In this document: in pieces, positions 1 to 9,490 of the stretch | How positions within the stretch are numbered: the stretch's first letter is position 1 | How the letters are laid out: each line of letters starts with the position of its first letter | Source: Acuticoccus sp965213555 | GTDB lineage: Bacteria; Pseudomonadota; Alphaproteobacteria; Rhizobiales; Amorphaceae | Assembly: GCF_965213555.1 (NCBI RefSeq) | Contig: NZ_OZ243890.1 | Coordinates: 2,790,001 to 2,854,000, forward strand | Direction: 5' to 3' | Length of the DNA: 64,000 nucleotides | Program-made: the position numbers and the translations under genes | The notes under the pieces: generated by a model | What the model saw: only the letters and a program-made list of their open reading frames with translations | Database searches by the model: none | Told to the model about the DNA's origin: nothing

Positions 1-223
1 CCAGCGTCGGGTCGATCTTGTTCTTGATGTAAAACAGGCCGTCCAGGATCATCGGACCGCACTCGTCCTTGTCGACGAAGTAGGTGTCGATGCGAGGGTT
101 CTCGTCCCCCTCCTCCTGCCAGCGGTAGACCCGGAACTCCCTGAGGTTCGTCGCGCCCTCCGGCTTGGGCCATGTCTTGCCCTTCTGGATGCGCGAGTTC
201 TTGGGGAGTCTCAGCTGGACCAT
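1..223 (-). CDS. sdhB: Succinate dehydrogenase iron-sulfur subunit, N-terminal part
   Basis: The N-terminus of SdhB, the iron-sulfur subunit of succinate:quinone oxidoreductase (complex II, TCA cycle and respiratory chain, cytoplasmic face of the inner membrane). About 74 residues are present before the left window edge cuts the gene. The translation begins MVQLRLPKNSRIQKGKTWPK and continues with LREFRVYRW and RIDTYFVDKDECGPMILDGL. This is the characteristic start of alphaproteobacterial SdhB, where the first half folds as a plant-type ferredoxin domain. The cysteine clusters lie outside the window. The ATG at 221-223 is preceded only by a weak purine stretch. Other sdh genes are not visible, but a DUF1674 (SDHAF4-like) gene lies at 6092-6280. 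Confidence 0.93.
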   Translation of the reverse strand, partial: MVQLRLPKNSRIQKGKTWPKPEGATNLREFRVYRWQEEGDENPRIDTYFVDKDECGPMILDGLFYIKNKIDPTL

Positions 224-256
224 CGTCTCACTCGGGCTGGGTTAGCGCAGGCTAAG

Positions 257-1009
257 CTAGTAGGGGTCACGCCGCACGAGCAGCGCGTTCTCATCCGTCT
301 GTAACTCGATGAGATAGCCCCTCGAGGCGAGTTCGCAAAGGCAGTTGCGGCGCCATGCGGCGCGGTGAAGCGTCTCGATGACCACGGCGCGGGGCCACCA
401 TGCCGGCGCGAGCTCGTCGAAGTAGGGCAGCAGCGCCTGGTCCTCGAAGCCCTCGACGTCGATCTTGATGGCGCGCGGCGGCCGGTCGAGCAGCGAGCGG
501 AGGGGGCGCACCGTGACGTGGCGGACGGCGCGGGCGCCGGCGAACGGGACGAGGGACGCCCGGCCTGCGTTGCGGCCCTCGTAGAGCGTCATCGTGCCGT
601 AGGGTCCCACCGCCTCGGACCGCACGCGGGCGCGGTGCGCCAGGCCGTTGATGGCGAGGTTGATCCGCTGGCGCTCGCGCAGCGCGTCCAGCGGCTCGAA
701 GGTCACCGCGAGGACGCCCTCCACCGCCGACAGAAGCGCCAGGGTGTAGAGCCCGATGTTGGCGCCGACGTCGACGAAGACGTCGCCGGCACGAAGGTGC
801 GCGGCGAGGAAGCGGCGCTCCTCGGCCTCGTCGAGGCGCGCCTTGTACCAGATGTCGAAGTCGACCTTGTTGTCCCGCGGGGCCAGGGACCAGGCGAGGC
901 CATCCACGGTCGCCTCGACCGGCCCGGTTGGGGCGACGCGCTTCATCAGCCGGCGCAGCGGTCGGCGCACCAGGGGGGCGCGCCGCAGCCAGCGGGGAGG
1001 TGGCCTCAC
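257..1009 (-). CDS. FkbM family SAM-dependent methyltransferase
   Basis: A predicted methyltransferase of the FkbM family, which usually O-methylates sugars or secondary metabolites; the substrate cannot be told from sequence. The SAM-binding motif FVDVGANIGLYTL lies near residues 78-90, and the later IKIDVEGFE segment is the family's second signature. The GTG at 1007-1009 is chosen because it overlaps the xerC TGA stop (GTGA), which implies translational coupling and gives 250 residues. An ATG at 946 would also leave the domain intact. It probably forms a two-gene unit with xerC, although no functional link is obvious. Confidence 0.8.
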   Translation of the reverse strand: MRPPPRWLRRAPLVRRPLRRLMKRVAPTGPVEATVDGLAWSLAPRDNKVDFDIWYKARLDEAEERRFLAAHLRAGDVFVDVGANIGLYTLALLSAVEGVLAVTFEPLDALRERQRINLAINGLAHRARVRSEAVGPYGTMTLYEGRNAGRASLVPFAGARAVRHVTVRPLRSLLDRPPRAIKIDVEGFEDQALLPYFDELAPAWWPRAVVIETLHRAAWRRNCLCELASRGYLIELQTDENALLVRRDPY

Positions 1010-1965
1010 CGGGGCGTCGCGCGGGGGTGGGCGTCGCGCCAAGCGTCGAAGAGGCGGGTCGGCTCGACGGCGGTGTAGACTTCGGTCGTCGACAGGCGGG
1101 CGTGGCCGAGGAGCTCCTGGATGGCCCTGAGGTCCGCGCCACGTGCCAGAAGGTGCGAGGCGAAGGCGTGCCGCAGGGCGTGCGGCGTCGCGCTGGCCGG
1201 CAGGCCGAGGGCGCGACGCCATGCCTCCACCGTGCGCTGCACCGTGCGCGGCGACAGCCGGCCGCCGCGCTCACCGCGGAACAGCGGGCCACCCTCGAGG
1301 GCGAAGGGAGCGGCCGCGCGGTAGCACGCCACCGCCGCCGCCACCGCCGGCAGGACGGGCACCTCACGGGTGCGATCGCCCTTGCCGGTGACGCGCAGGC
1401 GCACGAGCGGCTCGGGGACGTCCGCGGCGTCGAGCCCCGTCGCCTCGCCGACGCGCAGGCCGCAGCCGTAGAGCAAAGCCAGCACGGCGGCATCGCGCAG
1501 GGAGATCCAGCCCGTCCCCGGCTCCAGCATCCGCCGCGCCGCCTCCTCCTGCACCGGGCGCGGCAGCGCGCGCGGCCGCGCCGGGGCCCCGACCGCCCGC
1601 GCCGGGGCGGCGCTCACACCGTGAGCGCGCTCGAGGTGGGTGAGCAGGGCGCGCACGCCGGCAAGGTTGCGTGCCAGCGTCCGGGGCCCGGCACCGGCAG
1701 CGCGGCGCGCTGCGAGGAAGGCCCGCACGTCGGCAGGGCGCAGCGCACGCAGGCTCGCCATGTCCGCCGGCGCGCCGAGGTGGCTGGCCAGGAACGCCAG
1801 GAACTGTCGCGTGTCGCGCTCATAGGCCTCGGCGCTGTGCTTCGCCCGGCCGCGTACGGCAGTGAGGTCGGACAGCCAGCGCGCACGCTCGACGAGGAGC
1901 GCGGCGTCGGCGAGGGGCGCAAGGTCGTTCGGCACCGGCCGATCCAACCACGGGAAGCTTGGCAA
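1006..1965 (-). CDS. xerC: Tyrosine recombinase XerC
   Basis: Site-specific tyrosine recombinase of 319 residues, the usual XerC/D length, which resolves chromosome dimers at dif with XerD. An N-terminal SAM-like DNA-binding domain (about residues 20-120) is followed by the catalytic domain. All catalytic residues are visible: Arg171 in GLRVGEATGL, Lys195 in VTGKGDRTR, His262 and Arg265 in HALRHAFASHLL, His288 in LLGHARLSTTEVYT, and the nucleophile Tyr297. The location beside priA and a transaldolase gene matches chromosomal xerC in alphaproteobacteria. There is no adjacent att-like repeat or phage gene, so a prophage integrase is unlikely. Confidence 0.9.
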   Translation of the reverse strand: MPSFPWLDRPVPNDLAPLADAALLVERARWLSDLTAVRGRAKHSAEAYERDTRQFLAFLASHLGAPADMASLRALRPADVRAFLAARRAAGAGPRTLARNLAGVRALLTHLERAHGVSAAPARAVGAPARPRALPRPVQEEAARRMLEPGTGWISLRDAAVLALLYGCGLRVGEATGLDAADVPEPLVRLRVTGKGDRTREVPVLPAVAAAVACYRAAAPFALEGGPLFRGERGGRLSPRTVQRTVEAWRRALGLPASATPHALRHAFASHLLARGADLRAIQELLGHARLSTTEVYTAVEPTRLFDAWRDAHPRATPR

Positions 1966-2097
1966 GCGCTGAAGGCGGCACCGGCAATGCGAACGGATGC
2001 CGTGCCGGCCAGCGCCCGCGCTGGGGCATGAGCGAATGGACGAGCGTTGCCCCTGCGGGCCGCCGCCTCGACCGACCGCTCGCGGACAAACGTGTCG

Positions 2098-2754
2098 TCA
2101 CAGGATCGACTGGCCGCTCGTCTTCCAGTCGGCGAGGAACTGCTCGAGGCCGCGTTCGGTGAGCGGGTGCTGGATCAGCTTGGTGAGGATCGCCGGAGGG
2201 ACGGTCGCGATGTCCGCGCCGCCGAGGGCGGCGAGCTGCACGTGGTTCGTGGTGCGGATGGATGCCGCCAGCACCTCGGTCTGCAGCTCCTCGTAGTTGT
2301 CGTAGATCGTCCTGATCTCCTCGATGAGCTTCATCCCGTCGAGGCCGAGGTCGTCGAGCCGGCCGATGAACGGGGAGACGAACGTGGCGCCGGCCTTCGC
2401 AGCCAGCAGCGCCTGGGCGGAGGAGAAGCAAAGCGTGATGTTGACCATGTGACCGTCCGCGGTGAGCGCGCGGCAGGCCTTCAATCCGTCCCAGGTGAGC
2501 GGCAGCTTGACGGCGACGTTGGGCGCGATCTCGGCGAGCCGACGGCCCTCGGCGATCATCTGGGCGGTCTCGATCGCGGTCACCTCGGCGCTCACCGGGC
2601 CGTCGACGATCCCGGCGATCTCTGCGATGACGTCCGCCATGGGCCGCCCCGCCTTCATGATGAGCGAGGGGTTGGTGGTCACGCCGTCGAGCATGCCCGT
2701 CTCGGCGAGGGACCGGATCTCCTCCACGTCCGCCGTGTCGACGAAGAACTGCAT
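2098..2754 (-). CDS. Transaldolase / fructose-6-phosphate aldolase family protein
   Basis: A 218-residue TIM-barrel enzyme of the short transaldolase (TalC/FSA) subfamily, which makes or cleaves ketose phosphates through a Schiff base in the pentose phosphate pathway. The start MQFFVDTADVEEI is typical. TTNPSL lies at residues 26-31, and the Schiff-base lysine is Lys83 in NVAVKLPLTWDG. The later NITLCFS and SPFIGRLDD segments are further signatures. The length fits the short subfamily rather than classical 320-residue transaldolase. Sequence alone does not separate transaldolase from aldolase activity. It is divergent from priA, with 54 bp between the starts. Confidence 0.9.
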   Translation of the reverse strand: MQFFVDTADVEEIRSLAETGMLDGVTTNPSLIMKAGRPMADVIAEIAGIVDGPVSAEVTAIETAQMIAEGRRLAEIAPNVAVKLPLTWDGLKACRALTADGHMVNITLCFSSAQALLAAKAGATFVSPFIGRLDDLGLDGMKLIEEIRTIYDNYEELQTEVLAASIRTTNHVQLAALGGADIATVPPAILTKLIQHPLTERGLEQFLADWKTSGQSIL

Positions 2755-2808
2755 GTGCGCCTCTGCCCGTTTGACTGTCGCGGTCCGTCCTACAGGATCG
2801 CGCGCGCC

Positions 2809-4947
2809 ATGACAGCCGCGCGCCGCTCCGTCCTGCTGCCCCATCGGCTCGGGCTGCTCACCTACACCACGCAGGAGCCGTTCGCTCCCGGGGACGTGGT
2901 CGCAGTCCCGCTCGGCGGGCGCACGATGGTGGGCGTGGTGTGGGACGATCCCGCCGACGAGGCGATCGAGGAGGCGCGCCTGCGGCCCATCAAGGCACGG
3001 GCGAGCCGCGTGCGTGTCCAGGACGAGCTCCGCCGCTTCGTGGATTTCGCGGCGCGCTACACGATGACGCCGCGCGGCGCGGTGCTGAAGCTCGTGCTGC
3101 GCAACGGCGAGGGGCTCGCCGAGCCGCCGGTCCCGAAGGTCCTCGTGCCGACCGGTGCCGAGCCGCCGCGCTGGACGCCGGCGCGACGCGCCGTGGTCGA
3201 CGCGCTCGCCGGCGGCCCGCAGCCTCGCCGGGGGCTGGTGGAGGCGGGGCATTCCAGCGCGGTGCTGCGCGGGCTGATGGTGGCCGGCGTCGTCGCCGAG
3301 GTGGACGCCCCCGCCGAGCCTGCGTCCGACGGACCGTGCCGCGGGCACGTCCGGGCCCTGTCGCCGCAGCAGCAGGCGGCCGCGGCGGCGCTCGGCGGAG
3401 GCAGCGGCTTCAGCGTGACGCTCCTCGAGGGCGTGACCGGCTCGGGAAAGACCGAGGTCTACCTCGAGGCGATCGCGACGACGCTCGCCGCCGGCCGGCA
3501 GGCGCTCGTCCTGATGCCGGAGATCGCCTTGACCCCTGCGGTGACCGCGAGGCTCGCCGAGCGGTTCGGCCGCGAGCCCGGCACGTGGCACTCCGAGCGA
3601 CCGCCTGCCGCCCGGGTCGCGCTCTGGCGGGATGCAGCGACCGGCGCGGCCTCCGTCGTCGTCGGCGCACGCTCGGCGCTGTTCCTGCCATTCAACGACC
3701 TCGGCCTCGTCGTGGTCGACGAGGAGCACGATGCGAGCTTCAAGCAGGAGGACGGCGTCATCTACCACGCGCGCGACATGGCGGTGGCCCGCGGCCGCGC
3801 GGCGAACGCGCCGGTCGTCCTCGCCTCGGCGACGCCCTCGGTGGAGACCCGGCTCAACGCCGAGCGCGGCCGCTACCGCCGCCTGGTGCTGCCGTCGCGG
3901 CACCACGGCACCGCCCTGCCCGACGTGGCTGCGGTGGACCTGCGCCGCACCCCGCCGCCGCGCGCCGCGTTCCTATCGCCGCCGGTGCGCGCGGCGGTGA
4001 CGGCGGCGCTCGCTGCGGGCGAGCAGGCCCTCCTGTTCCTCAACCGCCGCGGCTACGCGCCGCTCACCGTCTGCCGGCGATGCGGCCACAGGTTCCACTG
4101 CCCGAACTGCGCCGCGTCCCTGGTGGACCACCGCCTGCGCGGCACGCTCGTCTGCCACCACTGCGGCCACGACGAGGCGCGGCCGACGGCCTGCCCGGCG
4201 TGCGATGCCGCGGACACGCTGGTGCCGTGCGGGCCAGGGGTGGAGCGCGTGGAGGAAGAGGCGCGCGCGCTGTGGCCGGACGCGCGGCTCGAGGTGCTGT
4301 CGTCGGACGTGGCGGGCGGGGCGCGGGCGCTGACCGAGGCGCTCGTCAGGGTGGAGCGCGGGGAGGCGGACGTCGTCGTCGGCACGCAGCTCGTCGCCAA
4401 GGGCTTCACGTTCCCCAAGCTGCAGTGCGTCGTCGTCGTGGACGCCGACCTCGGGCTGCACAACGGGGATCCGCGCGCCGCCGAGCGGACCTTCCAGCTC
4501 CTGACCCAGGTGACGGGGCGCGCGGGGCGCGTCTCCGCGGGCGGCCGCGCCCTCCTGCAGACCCATGCGCCCGACCATCCGGTGATGCGCGCGATGGTCT
4601 CGGGCGACGTGGAGGCGTTCTACGGGCAGGAGGCTGCGACGCGGCGGGACGGCGGTCTGCCACCGTTCCAGAGGCTCGCGGCGGTCATCGTCTCCGCGCC
4701 GGACAAGGCCGACGCCCACGCCCATGCCGCCGAGCTCGCGCGCACCGCCCCGCACGGCGCGGTGGAGGTGCTCGGCCCGGCCGAGGCGCCGCTCGCGGTG
4801 CTGCGCGGCCGCTGGCGCTACCGCCTGCTCGTGCGCGCCGCCCGCACCGTGCCGCTGCAGGAGGTCATGGTGCCTTGGCTCGCGGCGGTCCCGGTGCGCG
4901 GCGGCGTCCGCCGCGCCGTCGACGTCGATCCGCAGTCCTTCCTCTGA
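2809..4947 (+). CDS. priA: Primosomal protein N' (replication restart helicase PriA)
   Basis: Superfamily 2 DNA helicase of 712 residues that recognises collapsed forks and reloads the replisome. After the N-terminal 3'-end-binding domain, Walker A is GVTGSGKTEVY near residue 208 and the DEEH box is VVVDEEHDASF near residue 303. A zinc-binding insert has paired cysteines at about residues 422-467 (CRRCGHRFHCPNC, CHHCGH, CPACDA). The following CGPGVERVEEE and QLVAKGFTFPKL motifs are diagnostic of PriA. The ATG at 2809 gives the standard N-terminus, although the frame stays open upstream. The gene ends 21 bp from a convergent hydrolase gene. Confidence 0.95.
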   Translation: MTAARRSVLLPHRLGLLTYTTQEPFAPGDVVAVPLGGRTMVGVVWDDPADEAIEEARLRPIKARASRVRVQDELRRFVDFAARYTMTPRGAVLKLVLRNGEGLAEPPVPKVLVPTGAEPPRWTPARRAVVDALAGGPQPRRGLVEAGHSSAVLRGLMVAGVVAEVDAPAEPASDGPCRGHVRALSPQQQAAAAALGGGSGFSVTLLEGVTGSGKTEVYLEAIATTLAAGRQALVLMPEIALTPAVTARLAERFGREPGTWHSERPPAARVALWRDAATGAASVVVGARSALFLPFNDLGLVVVDEEHDASFKQEDGVIYHARDMAVARGRAANAPVVLASATPSVETRLNAERGRYRRLVLPSRHHGTALPDVAAVDLRRTPPPRAAFLSPPVRAAVTAALAAGEQALLFLNRRGYAPLTVCRRCGHRFHCPNCAASLVDHRLRGTLVCHHCGHDEARPTACPACDAADTLVPCGPGVERVEEEARALWPDARLEVLSSDVAGGARALTEALVRVERGEADVVVGTQLVAKGFTFPKLQCVVVVDADLGLHNGDPRAAERTFQLLTQVTGRAGRVSAGGRALLQTHAPDHPVMRAMVSGDVEAFYGQEAATRRDGGLPPFQRLAAVIVSAPDKADAHAHAAELARTAPHGAVEVLGPAEAPLAVLRGRWRYRLLVRAARTVPLQEVMVPWLAAVPVRGGVRRAVDVDPQSFL

Positions 4948-4968
4948 CGGCGGTACGGTCGTCGGGGC

Positions 4969-5949
4969 CTAGATGTTGTACTCCCAGCGGGTCGGGATGA
5001 AAGCGTAGGCGTTGTCCGCCTGGCCGACCGGCATGATGTGGCCGAAGCCGGGGAACGACAGGTGCATGCCGGCGATCAGGGTCCGGTCGGACGTCACCTC
5101 GTCGAGCAGGCGCTGGCGCGTTGCGACCGCCTGCTCGGGGTCGACGTCGAAGCCGATCGCCCGCGTCGGCTGGGGCAGCTGCACCGGCGCCACGTGGACG
5201 ATGTCGCCCCAGATCAGCAGCGTGTCGTCGCCCGAGCCGACGCGGTAGCCGGTGTGTCCCGGCGTGTGCCCCGGCAGGTGCCGCGCGGCGATCCCAGCGA
5301 GCACCTCGACGTCGCCCTCGAACAGCGTGGTGCGGTCCTCGTAGGGCGCGATGGCCGCGTTGGCGGCGTCCACCATGCCGCGGCGTGCCTCGGGCATCGC
5401 CGACCGCGTGGCAGGGTCCCTCCAAAATGTGACCTCTGCGGCGTGAACGACGAGCTCGGCGTTCGGGAACGTCGCGACGCCGTCGTTCGCAAGGTGACCG
5501 ACGTGGTCGGGATGCATGTGGGTGAGGAGGACCGCGTCGACGTTCCCGGGCTCGACCCCGGCGGCGGACAGGTTCGCGAGCAGGTTGCCGAGCGAGGGCG
5601 CGAGCGCCGTCGAGCCGCCGGCGTCGATGAGGACGGTGCGGCCGCCGACCTCCACGAGGTAGGCGTTGACGGCTGTCACGTGGCTCGGGTCCGCCGGCAG
5701 GTAGGCCTCGCGCATCGCCTCGATGAAGGCTGCCTCGTCCACGTCCGGGAAGGCTCCGGGGCCGAGGGGGAGGAAGCCGTCCGCGAGGCCGGTGACGGTC
5801 GCATCGCCCACGGACCTGCGCTGGAACGCGGGCGCTTGTTGGGAGGGCCGCGGCGTCGGCGACTGCGCGCCGGCGCGCGCCGCGGGAAGTGCGGTCATGG
5901 CACCGACGGCAGCCGCCGCGGTCATGAGGTGTCGCCGATCGATGGTCAC
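4969..5949 (-). CDS. Tat-exported MBL-fold metallo-hydrolase
   Basis: A 326-residue metallo-beta-lactamase-fold hydrolase with a twin-arginine signal. The first residues carry RRHLM followed by an Ala-rich hydrophobic stretch and PAARAGA, so a periplasmic product is expected. The di-metal motif is LLTHMHPDHVGHL (His144, His146, Asp148, His149), with later metal-ligand positions in HLPGHTPGHTGY and GMHLSFPGFGH. Relatives include lactonase-like and organophosphate-degrading-like hydrolases, so the substrate is unknown. The start is a GTG with a strong GGAGGAG ribosome-binding site just upstream. Confidence 0.85.
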   Translation of the reverse strand: MTIDRRHLMTAAAAVGAMTALPAARAGAQSPTPRPSQQAPAFQRRSVGDATVTGLADGFLPLGPGAFPDVDEAAFIEAMREAYLPADPSHVTAVNAYLVEVGGRTVLIDAGGSTALAPSLGNLLANLSAAGVEPGNVDAVLLTHMHPDHVGHLANDGVATFPNAELVVHAAEVTFWRDPATRSAMPEARRGMVDAANAAIAPYEDRTTLFEGDVEVLAGIAARHLPGHTPGHTGYRVGSGDDTLLIWGDIVHVAPVQLPQPTRAIGFDVDPEQAVATRQRLLDEVTSDRTLIAGMHLSFPGFGHIMPVGQADNAYAFIPTRWEYNI

Positions 5950-6091
5950 AGGCTCCTCCGGGTGTGCTCAGCCGATGAGCGGCCGCATCACACCCTAACC
6001 GTGGCACGGGACACGGCAACCGCCCGACGGCCTCGTCGCTGCGCCATCACGCAGTGTTGCACCGCGCCGCTGGCGGCGCCATCTGAGCGCC

Positions 6092-6280
6092 ATGAACGAC
6101 GAGTCAGCCGTACCCCGTCCGCGCTCCGACGCCGCCCGCCGTGCCCTGGAAGAGGCCGCGGAGCGGCGCCGGGCTTCCGAGTCTGCGCCGCCACCGCCCG
6201 CCGAGCAGGGCGGCCGCGCCGGGCCCGAGCCCGTGCGCTACGGCGACTGGGAGGTGAAGGGGCTCGCGACGGACTTCTGA
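6092..6280 (+). CDS. DUF1674 domain protein (SDHAF4-like)
   Basis: A 62-residue protein whose C-terminus (GPEPVRYGDWEVKGLATDF) is the DUF1674 signature. The eukaryotic member of this family, SDHAF4 (Sdh8), assists assembly of the flavinated succinate dehydrogenase subunit; the bacterial role is inferred. The first 45 residues are charged and Pro/Ala-rich, and probably disordered. It stands alone, divergent from the Tat-exported hydrolase, but only about 6 kb from sdhB, which fits a complex II role. Confidence 0.8.
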   Translation: MNDESAVPRPRSDAARRALEEAAERRRASESAPPPPAEQGGRAGPEPVRYGDWEVKGLATDF

Positions 6281-6311
6281 CGCACCGCCGTCGCGGCCGC
6301 GGTCGGCGCGC

Positions 6312-6755
6312 TCACCAGGTCCCCGTGTTCTCCATCGACGACCAGGGCTCCGCGGGGGGCTTGCTGTCTCCCTTCTGCAGGAGCTCGACGGAGATCCCGT
6401 CGGGGGACTTCACGAAGGCCATGCGCCCGTCGCGCGGCGGCCGGTTGATGGTGACGCCATGGTCGGCGAGCCGCTGGCACGTGGCGTAGATGTCGTCGAC
6501 GCGGAACGCGAGGTGGCCGAAGTTGCGCCCCCCGCTGTAGTCCTCGGGGTCCCAGTTGTAGGTGAGTTCGAGCATCGGCGACTTCGCCTCGCTCTCGGCC
6601 CGGCTGACGTCGTCCGGCGCGGCGAGGAAGACCAGCGTGTAGCGGCCGGCCTCGCTCTCGCTGCGCCGGACCTCGCGCAGCCCGAGCTTGTTGCAGTAGA
6701 AATCGAGCGACTGGTCGATGTCCGTGATGCGCACCATGGTGTGCAGGTATTGCAT
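6312..6755 (-). CDS. VOC (glyoxalase I-like) family protein
   Basis: A 147-residue vicinal-oxygen-chelate protein resembling lactoylglutathione lyase (GloA), which isomerises the methylglyoxal-glutathione hemithioacetal. Two beta-alpha-beta-beta-beta modules are visible. The first begins LHTMVRITDIDQSLDFY and contains ELTYNW; the second begins GRNFGHLAFRVDDI and ends FVKSPDGISVELLQKG. The metal-ligand positions of GloA (His in LHTMVRI, Glu in LELTYNW, His in FGHLAF, Glu in SVELLQ) are all present, which supports a true glyoxalase I. GCGGAGGGG precedes the ATG at 6753-6755. Confidence 0.85.
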   Translation of the reverse strand: MQYLHTMVRITDIDQSLDFYCNKLGLREVRRSESEAGRYTLVFLAAPDDVSRAESEAKSPMLELTYNWDPEDYSGGRNFGHLAFRVDDIYATCQRLADHGVTINRPPRDGRMAFVKSPDGISVELLQKGDSKPPAEPWSSMENTGTW

Positions 6756-6846
6756 GGGCCCCTCCGCTTGCCGTCCGTCCCACCCTAGGCCAAGTCCTCG
6801 ATAACGGAAGCTAACGAACCCGACGAATGAGCCTGAAGTGGATGGG

Positions 6847-7572
6847 TGAGGCGAGATCGTGGCCGAACGAGCGGCGGAGGCGCAGCGGGCGCTGATCGAG
6901 CCGCCTCTTCCGACCGACGTGCGGCATGCCCCGGGTGGACGACCGCACAGGGCTGTCGGGGATCGTTCGGCGGCTGCGGACCGGGACGCCGTGGGCCGAC
7001 GGCGCGGAACGCCTCGGCCTTCCCATGACCTGCGACACGCCTTGTGCGGTGGCGCGAACGCTTCCGAACTCACCGAGGCGCACGACGGAGGCCTCAAGTT
7101 CGTCGACGGCTCGTCGGTGCGCGTCCATCGGCATGGCGCCGACGGCACGAGGGGGCCGACGACGCCGCGATGGGACGCTCGCGCGGCGGGCTCCCCAAGA
7201 CCCAGGCCCTCGTCGATGCCGAGGGCCGTCCTGTCGCGCTGACGCTGACGCAAGGACAGGCGCACGACGGACGCTCGGCGGTCGATCTCGTTGCAGACGT
7301 CGGGCCCGATCATCCTGATCGCCGGCCGCGTCGATGACCGCGACGCCCTGCGCGAGGCCAGCGCCGGCCGTGGCGGATGGCCGTGCGGCCGATGCCGAGC
7401 CGGAAGCGCCGGCCCGCCTTCGGCGCCCTCCTCCACCACCCCTCGCAACTTGGTCGAGCGCTGCCTCGGCCACGTCGAGCCCATGCGCCGTCGCCACCCG
7501 CACCGAGGACTCGGCGCACCGTCTCGCCCTCGTGAGGCTCGCCGCGTTCCGCTCCCGGCTTCGCTGGACTGA
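6847..7572 (+). pseudogene. Decayed IS5-family (IS427-like) transposase
   Basis: A transposase remnant readable only by switching between all three forward frames. Recognisable pieces in order are ALIEPPLP (N-terminus), an RTGTPWADGAERLG piece in a second frame, FVDGSSVRVHRHGADG with the first DDE Asp, GRSRGGLPKTQALVDAEGRP and LTLTQGQAHDGRSAVD in another frame, and a C-terminal stretch matching the NLVER/ATR/LAxxRxxLR end of the family. Each is a standard IS5/IS427 block, but frameshifts and internal losses separate them, so no functional protein is made. I could not define terminal inverted repeats or a target duplication. Confidence 0.75.
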
Positions 7573-7672
7573 GGCGGCTTCCAAGATGTGGACGATATCA
7601 CGGTTGTTCATCCAGGGTCGGGATGTGGGGCCGCGGTTGCCAAGCCCACGAGCCCCGACCAGGAAGCCCCGG

Positions 7673-8620
7673 ATGAACGTGCACGAGGATGCTCCGCAAG
7701 ACCCATCATGGTCGGGTCCTTCCGTGCGCCGGGTGCTGCAGGACGGCTGGCGCGTTGCCGAAGCGGCCGCCATCTCGCCCCGTACCGCCTACGAGTGGCT
7801 GGCTCGGCACCGGCGGAGGACGAGCGGAGGCTGCACGACAGGAGCTCGGCTTCCGCCCGCCGCAGCAACGCGATCCCGGTCGAGCGCGTCGGCCAGATCG
7901 AGCGCCGGCGACGAGAACGCCTTCCAGGACCGGCCATGGCGCGATGCCTGTCGATCCCCCGGTCCCCTGTCGACGCGAGCCTACGACGCCCGGGTCTCGG
8001 CAAGCTGTCCGCGCTCGACGAGAGCCTTCAGCGCGCCGCCATGGGCGCGAGCGCCCGGGCACATCCGCACGCGGCCGAGGAGCTCGGCGGCATCGACGGC
8101 ATCGGCCACCGCATCACCGGCAACCGCGGGGGCCAAGTCGGACCCGCGCGGCACCGGATGGGAGGTGCTGCCTGCGGCCATCGACGAGGCCTCGCGCCTT
8201 GCCCGCACCAAGGTGCTGCTAAGCGAGAGGCGCTGGGACCGCGTCGCCTTCCTCACGCGCTCGGTCGCCTTCTTCGCCCGTCCGGGCGTCGCGGTGGAGC
8301 GCGTCATGACCGATGGTGGTTCCGCCCATCGGAGCTTCGCCTTACGCGACGTGTCGAGGGACGCCGAGCTCGAGTCCATCCGCACACGGCCCTACTCGCC
8401 GGGCACCAACGGCAAGGCCGAACGCTTCATCCGGACGTCGCTGCGCGTGTGGGCCCATGCCAACACTCCACCGCATCGGCAGGGCGGACCCGAGCCATGC
8501 AGCCGTTCCTGGCCACCTCAACACCGCGCGACCTCCTTCAGACCTTGCCGACCAAACGCCCTGGCTCAGGCCGAGCAACCTGGTTGGAGACGACACCTGG
8601 AGCATCTGGTCTGGATCTGA
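7673..8620 (+). pseudogene. Decayed IS481-family transposase
   Basis: The frame beginning MNVHEDAPQDP matches the usual IS481 N-terminus and runs through a helix-turn-helix-like SVRRVLQDGWRVAEAAAIS. It then loses register, and a second frame carries KLSALDES and IDGIGHRITGNRGG. The first frame resumes with AAIDEASRLA, VERVMTDGGSAHRSFA (second catalytic Asp) and IRTRPYSPGTNGKAERFI (catalytic Glu region). The C-terminal blocks again sit in a different frame (HLNTARPPSDLADQTP). At least two frameshifts make this an inactive relic, lying between two IS5-type relics. Confidence 0.78.
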
Positions 8621-8735
8621 GAAGACCCAGGATGCTCTTTCGCCGGCGCACCCGCACGAGGCCCCGAACCCACGGTCGAGGCTGCTGAAAGCGCCGCGAA
8701 GATGACGCAAAGTCTCGTCAGTCGCGAGGTTGATC

Positions 8736-9490
8736 GTGGCGCGGTACGATCTGAGCGAAGTCGAGTGGTCGGTCATCGAGCCGCTTCTGCCGCTGGCACC
8801 ACCCGGATGGCAGCGTGCCGATGACCGGCGGGGGCGAGGCGGCATGTTCTGGGTCCCGCGCACCGGATCGTCCTGGCGCGGCCTGCCATCGCGCGACGGC
8901 CCGTCGACGACGGTCGACAACTGCGACAACGGATTGCTGAGCGCGGGGTCTGGCTGGCGATCTCCGAGGCGCTCGCCCGCAGGGAGCCGGTCGCGTGACA
9001 GCGGATCGACAGCGCCATCGTGAAGGCCATCAGCATGCCGCCGACGGCAGGGGGCGAGGATGACGCCTTTGGCCGTTCCCGTGCGGGACTGACGACAAAG
9101 CCCCATGCCGTCGTCGACGAGCCTGGCCTGCCGATCCCCTCCGTGGTGACGCCCTGTCGAGCCTTGGACACAGCGACAGCTCCGGTGCTCGACGGCCTGG
9201 CCCTGCGCCCGACATCGTCGCCGACCGGGGTGACAGCGCCGAGGCGTTGATCGACTGGTGTGCCGCGCGGGGCGCCGGCGCGCATTCCGACCCGCCGCAA
9301 CGTACGCGTCAGGCGCACCGTCGCGCCCGATCTCTGCCGCCTGCGCAACCTCGTCGAGCGGCACCTCAACACGCTCGAGCACGTCCGCCGCGTGGCGACC
9401 CGCTTCGACACGCTCGCCCGCGACTTCATGGCCGCCGTCGCTCTGGCCTCCTCGCGACCTTGGCTACGGCACCATGAGTTGCCGACCTAG
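8736..9490 (+). pseudogene. Decayed IS5-family (IS427-like) transposase, second copy
   Basis: This begins at a GTG reading ARYDLSEVEWSVIEPLLPLA, the canonical IS5 N-terminus, followed by FWVPRTGSSWRGLPSRDGP. Register is then lost, and the middle appears in other frames as GRSRAGLTTKPHAVVDEPGLP. The C-terminus reads IPTRRNVRVRRTVAPDLCRL, NLVERHLNTLEHVRRVATRF and then DTLARDFMAAVALASSRPWLR. The order and spacing match a full-length transposase of about 250 residues interrupted by several indels. It is a different, better preserved copy than the IS5 relic at 6847-7572. No coding function remains. Confidence 0.8.

Noticed and set aside
1006..1965. Phage or genomic-island integrase
   Set aside because: All features and the chromosomal context fit XerC. 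No tRNA target, att repeats or phage genes were seen nearby.
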